Positions 8,579 to 13,386 of a stretch of 13,386 bases of DNA are shown in pieces. Below the pieces are notes generated by a model. It was not told where the DNA came from. It made no database searches and saw only the letters and a program-made list of their open reading frames with translations. The translations under genes were made by a program, and so were the position numbers. The DNA is from Isotricha intestinalis. Its lineage: Eukaryota; Ciliophora; Litostomatea; Vestibuliferida; Isotrichidae. The DNA lies in assembly GCA_023807065.1 (NCBI GenBank), contig JAJJLU010004412.1, positions 1-13,386 of the forward strand, read 5' to 3'. Each line of letters begins with the position of its first letter. Position 1 is the first letter of the stretch.

Positions 8579-10325
8579 GTGAGTATCGTAAAGAGATTAA
8601 AGACTTTATTTGTTTCTTTTGTTTTGTGTTTTAGTTTAGTTTCATGTGATGGTTTAATGGACTCAATAGAAACTCAAGGTGAAGTTGAAGTAACTGCTGA
8701 AAAAGAACGTAGTGCAAGAGTAACTGTTACTTTTTATAATTCTTCATCAAAAACTGGTAAACCTATTTATATCAATAAAAAACAATATGTCAATTCTAAA
8801 TTAATTATTCCACAACAAATAACTTCTGTTTGTACTAATTTAAATAGTGACAATAAAAGCAATAAAGAAAAATATATGTTTAATGGATGGGTAGATTATG
8901 AAATAGATCCTATTGATACAGATGTTGAACCTATATCTACTGATTTTAAAGTAACTGAAGATATATCACTTTATACTTGTTATAAAATTAGAGAACTTGA
9001 TTATGAATTTTGCTCTGAAGATACTTTATTAGAAAGTGGAACTTGTACATATGGTGAAACTATTAAATTCAATGGTAAAACTCCTAAAAAAGAAACTGAT
9101 CACAAATTTAAATATACTTTTAATGGTTGGTCACAAGGTTCTAGAGAAGTAGATGATATAGGAAATGGTTTATCATCAAGTGAACTAATAGCAACAGGTA
9201 CAAGGAGAATAATATACTATGCTGTATTTAGTACAACTGATGGTTTATATACAGTTACATGGATGAATGGGGATACATAAGTAAAAAGAGATGTTAACTA
9301 TAAATATGATGATGTACCTAGTTTTAATGGTACTAATCCAACTAAAGCTAATTTTGGTAGTTTTTCTTATCAATTTGTAGGTTGAAATTCAAAAAGGCAA
9401 GAAACACAAGATGGTGAAAAAGATGTAGATGTAACTGAAAATTTATCTTTAATTAGAATAACAGAAGAAAAAACATTTTATACTGTATATCAAAAAATAA
9501 CTCTATCTTATTCTATTGAATTTTATAATGACAATACGCTTCTTGAAAAAAATTCTGATAATCTTGGTACTGTTCCAAAGTTTAGTGGAACTAATCCAAA
9601 AAAAGTTAGTACAGATTCAAATGGTTTTAAAGAATCTGAGAGTACTTTATATCAATTTGTTGGAGGAACAGAGAAGAAAATAAGACAACAGCTGATTCAA
9701 GTTTATTAACAACAGCTATTACTTCAAATAATAATGGCAACTCGATTAAGTTTTTTGCAGCTTATAAGAAAACTATATTTGGTGCTGATAGTGATAGTAT
9801 GAAAAAAATGCAAAAAGATAATGAACTTGTAATTGATACTTCAAATAAAACAATGTATACTAAAACCGTTGAAGAAATGAGATACATAAACAGTTATGGT
9901 TATAGTGTGAAGTGTAAAATTAGAACAATGCGCAGAAAAAACTACTCAACCTTATCTTTATATCCTGTAAATGGATGTACTAGAGTATCTGAAGGGGTTT
10001 TGCTGATGATGCTAACCTTGCTTTTTATGATGTAGAAAATAGTTTTACAACTTTAACTCTCTATGAAGGTTTTACAACTATTGATGGTAAGGCTTTTACA
10101 AATAATTCTAAATTAACTACTATATATTTGCCTTCAACTTTAACAAATGTTGGAGCTGAAGCTTTTTGGAGACTTGGACCCAATAAAGATAGAACAACAA
10201 CAGTTTATTTTGCTGGAACAAGACAACAACTAGAAAACCTTAGTCCTTCAGCTTGGCTTTAATGTAATTACGTTAAAAGTAGTAATACAAACAAAGTTGA
10301 ATGCTGGTGGTGGAAAAAATCATAA
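8579..10325 (+). pseudogene. surface lipoprotein with FxGW repeats and LRR_5-like region, copy 2, interrupted
   Basis: Tandem paralogue of the preceding gene with the same architecture. The signal peptide has lipobox LVSC (Cys 23). Four repeats end in FNGW, FNGW, FVG-stop-N and FVG(W)N, followed by YFA/YTVY-type strands. The C terminus is LRR-like (EGFTTIDGKAFTNNSKLTTI, LPSTLTNVGAEAFWRLG). GTG 8579 is chosen because it follows AAGGAG by 9 bases and aligns with copy 1. Lesions: TAA 9278-9280; TGA 9383-9385 where copy 1 has Trp; one base lost near 9665 in the codon of another GW motif; one base lost near 9994-10001; TAA 10260-10262. After that last stop the frame continues and ends WWWKKS at 10325, parallel to WWMS of copy 1, so the true end is probably 10325. 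The function is likely cell-surface binding. Confidence 0.72.
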
Positions 10326-10339
10326 AAATAAATTTTTAT
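10322..10339 (+). terminator. AT-only hairpin after lipoprotein copy 2
   Basis: ATAAAAAT and ATTTTTAT form an inverted repeat (7 pairs with a 4-base loop) that starts at the presumed stop codon of copy 2. The right arm supplies the U-rich tract. It contains no GC pairs, so as an intrinsic terminator it is weak. The remaining 10340-10411 shows nothing recognisable. Confidence 0.3.
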
Positions 10340-10411
10340 ATCACAACTGTTATACTGTGACTCGTTATTAAGTATTGTACTACTGTTTTTTAATAAAGTT
10401 GTTTTAAACTC

Positions 10412-11210
10412 TTATTTAATTATTTTATGGTTAAAATATTTTTCCTGAAAATAAACTAAGTTTTCAATTTCTTTACTATTATAATTTTCATTATTTTACA
10501 AATAACTAATTTATCTTCTTTATCATCAAGTCTATTAATGATTGCTATTACTTTTCCAGTAAATACATTAATTTCTTTTTCTATACCTAGAACATAAGCA
10601 TCTAAATTTTCATCTTCCAAAGCTTTAATATTTTTTATATATCCATAATTTTGAGAATATATAATTCCATTATAATTATAACCAATAGGTCTATTAATAT
10701 ATATAGTTACTTCATTTCCAAGTAGTTCTTTAGTTTTTTCTAGAATCATTAATCGTCTCATATAATCAAGACTTTTCTTTTCAATATTATTATCATAATT
10801 AATATTTTCCATCATTCCTTCAGCCACTTGTACTATATCAAAAGTATGACCAAATTGATAATATTTAACTATATCTATAGCATTAAATAATTCATATACT
10901 GCTTTACTAGATATATTATATTTTATTGCAATACATCATAAATATATCCTATCCAAAACATTTGATCTTCATTATATTTTATTTTCCCAAAATTATTTTT
11001 ACCATATTCATCATCTAATAAATCAAAAGCTTCATTAACTGATGTAGATTGAAATAAATATAATTTATTATCAAATGATTTAGCGATATTTGAAAGCATA
11101 AATCTCCTAATAAATATAGGTGAACTATAATTTGTCTTTTTTACAGATTCTTCAAATATCTTTGCTTGTAACTGACATAATTTAATTTCAATTGAATCTA
11201 ATGGTTTCAT
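10412..11210 (-). pseudogene. DUF3990-operon partner protein with C-terminal inorganic-pyrophosphatase-like domain, interrupted
   Basis: The N-terminal part (residues about 1-150) resembles a family I recall as a partner of DUF3990 genes: a segment SSPIFIRRFM, then EYGKNNFGKIKY and FWIGYIY, then ISSKAVYEL. Its function is unknown. The C-terminal part, from about residue 160, resembles family I inorganic pyrophosphatases: LGNEVTIYINRP, QNYGYI, EDENLDAYVLG, FTGKVIAI, DDKEDKLVI, and the ending FQEKYFNHKIIK. The usual metal-binding Asp series is altered (E-D-E-N-L-D). The two parts share one frame without a stop, so this may be a fusion. Internal ATGs at 10761 and 10749 could instead start a separate gene, but no clear ribosome site precedes them. 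Lesions: one base lost near 10930; one A lost in 10494-10497. The start ATG overlaps the previous stop as ATGA. Confidence 0.6.
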
Positions 11211-12029
11211 TTTAATAATTCCTCAATGTATTTTCCTTTATTTTTATATTCTATTCTAGCCATCTTTACTTTTTGTAAACCAGTATTAGTTAGCAACTTT
11301 CTTTTTCTTTATTGCATACATACATTTCTTGTAAATAAGAAATAGAATCAACTGCTTTTACGGTTTTTAAAACATATTGATAAACTAAATTAGTTGCAGC
11401 TAGAGCATGCCTACATTGTTCATCAGTAATTTCATTTTCAACAAATTCATTAATTATATCAAACATCCTATTATCAGCTATTGGTGCAATAATCACATCT
11501 ACATATTGATTTAAGAATCTTATTTATAACATTATGATTTTCATAATCTTTTAGCCATCCTCTATAAAAAGCTATTGCAAGTATTGTCAACTTTAAATTT
11601 AAATACTTTTAAATGATTTAAATTTAGTTTAAATGCATATACTAGGTTTTTATTTATTGTTGAAATATAATTTGCAGCTTGTTCATAATTTTCACCTAAA
11701 TAAAACCCTTTACCAAAATCTTTATTGGTTTTTGAATTAGTATCTATATCAATAGACATTTTAAAATCTTTCTTAGCTCCATGAAATAAAATAATATTTT
11801 TATCATTATCATTATTTTCTTTAAGTAATTGCTCATAAATATTATTAATTCTAATTCCTTTATTAAAAGCAAATGAATATAGTTTTTCAATATTAGAAAT
11901 ATCTATTTTTTTTCTGTTATTTTTCCAGTTATTAACTGTTTCATAAGATACTCCTATCTCTTTCCCTAGTTCTGTTTCTGTTAGATTTAATACATTACAA
12001 AGTAGTTTAATTTCTTTACTTACATCCAT
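11207..12029 (-). pseudogene. XRE-type HTH fused to DUF3990 (ADP-ribosyltransferase-like fold), interrupted
   Basis: Residues about 1-60 form a Cro/cI-type helix-turn-helix (TELGKEIGVSYETVNNWKNN). From residue about 80 a DUF3990 domain follows, with FHG at 82-84, DFGKGFY at 104-110 and a QA pair. The later segment has RGWL, VIIAPIADN, QYVLKT and KAV. DUF3990 is, to my knowledge, related to ADP-ribosyltransferase folds; enzymatic activity here is inference. ATG 12029 is chosen because AAAGGAGC lies 9-10 bases upstream; a GTG at 12068 lacks such a site. Frame changes fall near 11575, 11511 and 11300. The last moves into a frame that ends GKGKYIEELLK with TGA at 11207-11209, overlapping the next gene's ATG, which supports this end. 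Fusion of a DNA-binding and an effector domain suggests a self-regulating toxin-antitoxin or conflict protein. Confidence 0.65.
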
Positions 12030-12123
12030 AAACAAGTTGCTCCTTTGAGTTCCAACTATATTGTACACTAGTTCATAAATAAGTTTAATACTTAAATATG
12101 AAATAGTTCATAAACAAGTTTAA
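12027..12123. promoter_or_regulatory. operator-like repeats at the XRE-DUF3990 promoter
   Basis: A 20-base sequence TAGTTCATAAATAAGTTTAA (12069-12088) recurs at 12104-12123 with one change (C for T at base 12). A 12-base core CATAAACAAGTT recurs a third time at 12027-12038, over the start codon. On the minus strand a TACAAT -10 candidate (12060-12065) lies beside the first repeat. Placement and repetition fit binding sites for the HTH domain encoded just downstream; this is inference. Confidence 0.5.
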
Positions 12124-12131
12124 ATATACCC

Positions 12132-12200
12132 TTGGAAAATAATTATAGATTATATTATAATTTACTCATTAGCAATATAGATTTTTGTTAAAAATGGAGG
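12132..12200 (+). promoter_or_regulatory. promoter and stem-loop leader of the 209-residue lipoprotein
   Basis: TTGGAA (12132-12137) and TATAAT (12156-12161) are 18 bases apart. The leader has TTAGCAA (12169-12175) and TTGTTAA (12185-12191), able to pair over 7 positions including one G-U, with a 9-base loop. GGAGG (12196-12200) follows directly. The whole block from the -10 to GGAGG is nearly repeated at 12882-12927. Confidence 0.6.
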
Positions 12201-12209
12201 AAATTCAAG

Positions 12210-12839
12210 GTGAAAAAACTTAGTTATTTATTAATATGTTCATCAATATTCCAATTTATTTCTTGTAATAAAAAGGAAGAATATTGTGATCCAATAGAAT
12301 CTTATCAATGCTCAAGTGAATTTTGTGATAAATACACTTGTGTTTCAGAATTTTATCCATTTAAAAGAGAAGAATATAAAATAGGTAGCATATATCATAT
12401 ATTAGATAATAATGGAAAAATTGACTCGACTGATTATTCTTACAAAAGGAGCAGTAAAGATTATTCTAATGAAGAAGAATATTCTTTACTTTATTCAAAT
12501 TTATTCGACTTAATAGATTTCTTTATATCTAAAGACTCTTATGACGATGATGCTGATCAATACAATGAAGGTTTACTATATACTACTTTATATTCTTTAT
12601 ATTCTACAGTAAGTGATGGTAATTATCGCCGTACTTTTAATTTTGGCTTTTCAGGTAGAACTTTAACTTTTAATTTTAATACATCTACATATATAACAAA
12701 AGGAGCAGAATCATTTCTTTATCCTTTAGTATTTGACTTAACCGATGAGCAAAAAGAAAAAATGGCTCTAATAAAAGAATTAACTGTATCATTATTAAAA
12801 GATGAACCTGAAATAAATAGATCTACTAAATCTAAATAA
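12210..12839 (+). CDS. predicted Cys-rich lipoprotein of unknown function, 209 residues
   Basis: This gene reads cleanly. GTG 12210 is chosen because GGAGG ends 9 bases upstream and the protein then opens with a proper signal peptide, MKKLSYLLICSSIFQ, and a loose lipobox FISC (Cys 19). Four further Cys follow closely, at residues 26, 34, 39 and 44 (CX7CX4CX4C), suggesting disulfides or metal binding outside the membrane. The rest is rich in Ser, Tyr, Asp and Phe with no membrane segment: an acidic stretch around DSYDDDADQYNEG, then a beta-like segment RRTFNFGFSGRTLTFNFN, then a charged helical end. I do not recognise a family. Its promoter and leader match those of the next gene, so the two are probably co-regulated though transcribed separately. 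It is divergent from the XRE-DUF3990 operon. Confidence 0.75.
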   Translation: MKKLSYLLICSSIFQFISCNKKEEYCDPIESYQCSSEFCDKYTCVSEFYPFKREEYKIGSIYHILDNNGKIDSTDYSYKRSSKDYSNEEEYSLLYSNLFDLIDFFISKDSYDDDADQYNEGLLYTTLYSLYSTVSDGNYRRTFNFGFSGRTLTFNFNTSTYITKGAESFLYPLVFDLTDEQKEKMALIKELTVSLLKDEPEINRSTKSK

Positions 12840-12857
12840 GTTTAAAAAAATATAATC

Positions 12858-12927
12858 TTGAATAAAAATAATTTCACATGTTATAATTTAATCATTAGCA
12901 AGGCAGATTATTGTTAAAACATGGAGG
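12858..12927 (+). promoter_or_regulatory. promoter and stem-loop leader of the last lipoprotein
   Basis: TTGAAT (12858-12863) and TATAAT (12882-12887) are again 18 bases apart. TTAGCAA (12895-12901) and TTGTTAA (12911-12917) form the same stem as at 12169-12191, with a different 9-base loop (GGCAGATTA instead of TATAGATTT). GGAGG (12923-12927) follows. Confidence 0.6.
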
Positions 12928-12939
12928 TAATATTAAAAA

Positions 12940-13367
12940 ATGATTAAAAAGAATTCTCTTTTAATTCTCGCAGTTCTTTCTAGTATTAGTTGTCAAACTA
13001 CTACTATACCTAATGACATTCATAATGATGACATTTAAATAGAAAATGATGATATCAGTATTGATGATGAATCAAATATGATATTAAGTGATGATCAATT
13101 TGAAGAAGAAATTGAAAATAATGATGATATAAATAATGTAGTATATAATACTAAAAATAATGAATTAACTGATAAATTAAATCAATTTAAAAAAAATAAA
13201 AATAATAAATTCGAATTAATGATATTAATTTAGATTTTGAAGAAAAAATTGAAAATTTAAAAAATGAAAATATTGAAACTTTTACTAAATATAAAAAAAT
13301 TATTGGAATTGAAATGGAAATTGATAATAGTAAATTAAAAGCAATTGAACACATTGAAAATAAATAA
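12940..13367 (+). pseudogene. predicted acidic lipoprotein, interrupted
   Basis: ATG 12940 follows the ribosome site GGAGG by 12 bases and opens a signal peptide, MIKKNSLLILAVL, with lipobox-like SISC (Cys 18). The mature part is short, acidic and Asn-rich (NDDISIDDESN, DDQFEEEIENNDD), then Lys/Asn-rich, and probably helical or coiled-coil at the end (FEEKIENLKNENIETF). An in-frame TAA lies at 13036-13038. One base is missing near 13204-13211, shifting to the frame that ends with TAA at 13365-13367. No family is recognised. Shared promoter and leader with the gene at 12210 suggest common regulation. The total of about 142 residues could be a complete small protein. Nothing is visible in 13368-13386. 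Confidence 0.55.
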
Positions 13368-13386
13368 ATAATTAATATTGTTTTAT

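Noticed and set aside
11207..11263. Separate 18-codon gene starting at ATG 11263
   Set aside because: The same frame is open further upstream past this ATG and ends with an ATGA overlap, so it is better read as the frameshifted C terminus of the XRE-DUF3990 protein.
1..13386. CRISPR array, insertion sequence or prophage genes
   Set aside because: No regularly spaced repeats, transposase, integrase or phage structural motifs were seen on either strand.

Overview
The window is a strongly AT-rich piece of a Bacillota-type genome. Third codon positions are almost all A or T, ribosome sites are AAGGAG-like, and the gene run TrmH-type methyltransferase, ileS, lspA, rluD is Gram-positive in flavour. 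The surface genes (lipoproteins with Listeria-Bacteroides-type repeats and TpLRR-like leucine-rich units) and the DUF3990 operon suggest a gut-type member of the Bacilli. This placement is inference. Trp is written TGG throughout, so the genetic code looks standard.

Layout. (1) At 103-262, minus strand, is a tRNA-Leu(GAG) with a good promoter but no 3' end. It abuts a short stretch that resembles the tail of the pyrophosphatase-like gene found at 10412. (2) At 508-6163, plus strand, is a tightly packed housekeeping block: a DUF45/YgjP-like metallopeptidase, a SpoU/TrmH RNA methyltransferase, ileS, lspA and rluD. (3) At 6160-6519, minus strand, is one intact small gene of unknown function, ending on rluD's stop codon. 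(4) At 6695-10325, plus strand, are two tandem paralogous lipoproteins with four FxGW-type repeats followed by LRR-like units. (5) At 10412-12029, minus strand, is a two-gene operon: an XRE-DUF3990 protein, overlapping by ATGA a second gene whose C-terminal part is an inorganic-pyrophosphatase-like domain. This is a candidate toxin-antitoxin or defence-like unit. (6) At 12132-13367, plus strand, are two more predicted lipoproteins whose promoters and leaders are nearly identical, including a conserved stem-loop just before the ribosome site.

The dominant oddity is damage. Nearly every gene, including ileS, lspA and rluD, is broken by single-base indels (often in A or T runs), in-frame stops and some changed key residues. 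Between lesions the proteins remain well conserved. Only 6160-6519 and 12210-12839 read through cleanly. The simplest explanation is an unpolished, error-prone assembly. Very recent genome decay is the alternative and cannot be excluded from the sequence alone. Interrupted genes are typed as pseudogene because that is how they read here, not because function is known to be lost in the organism.
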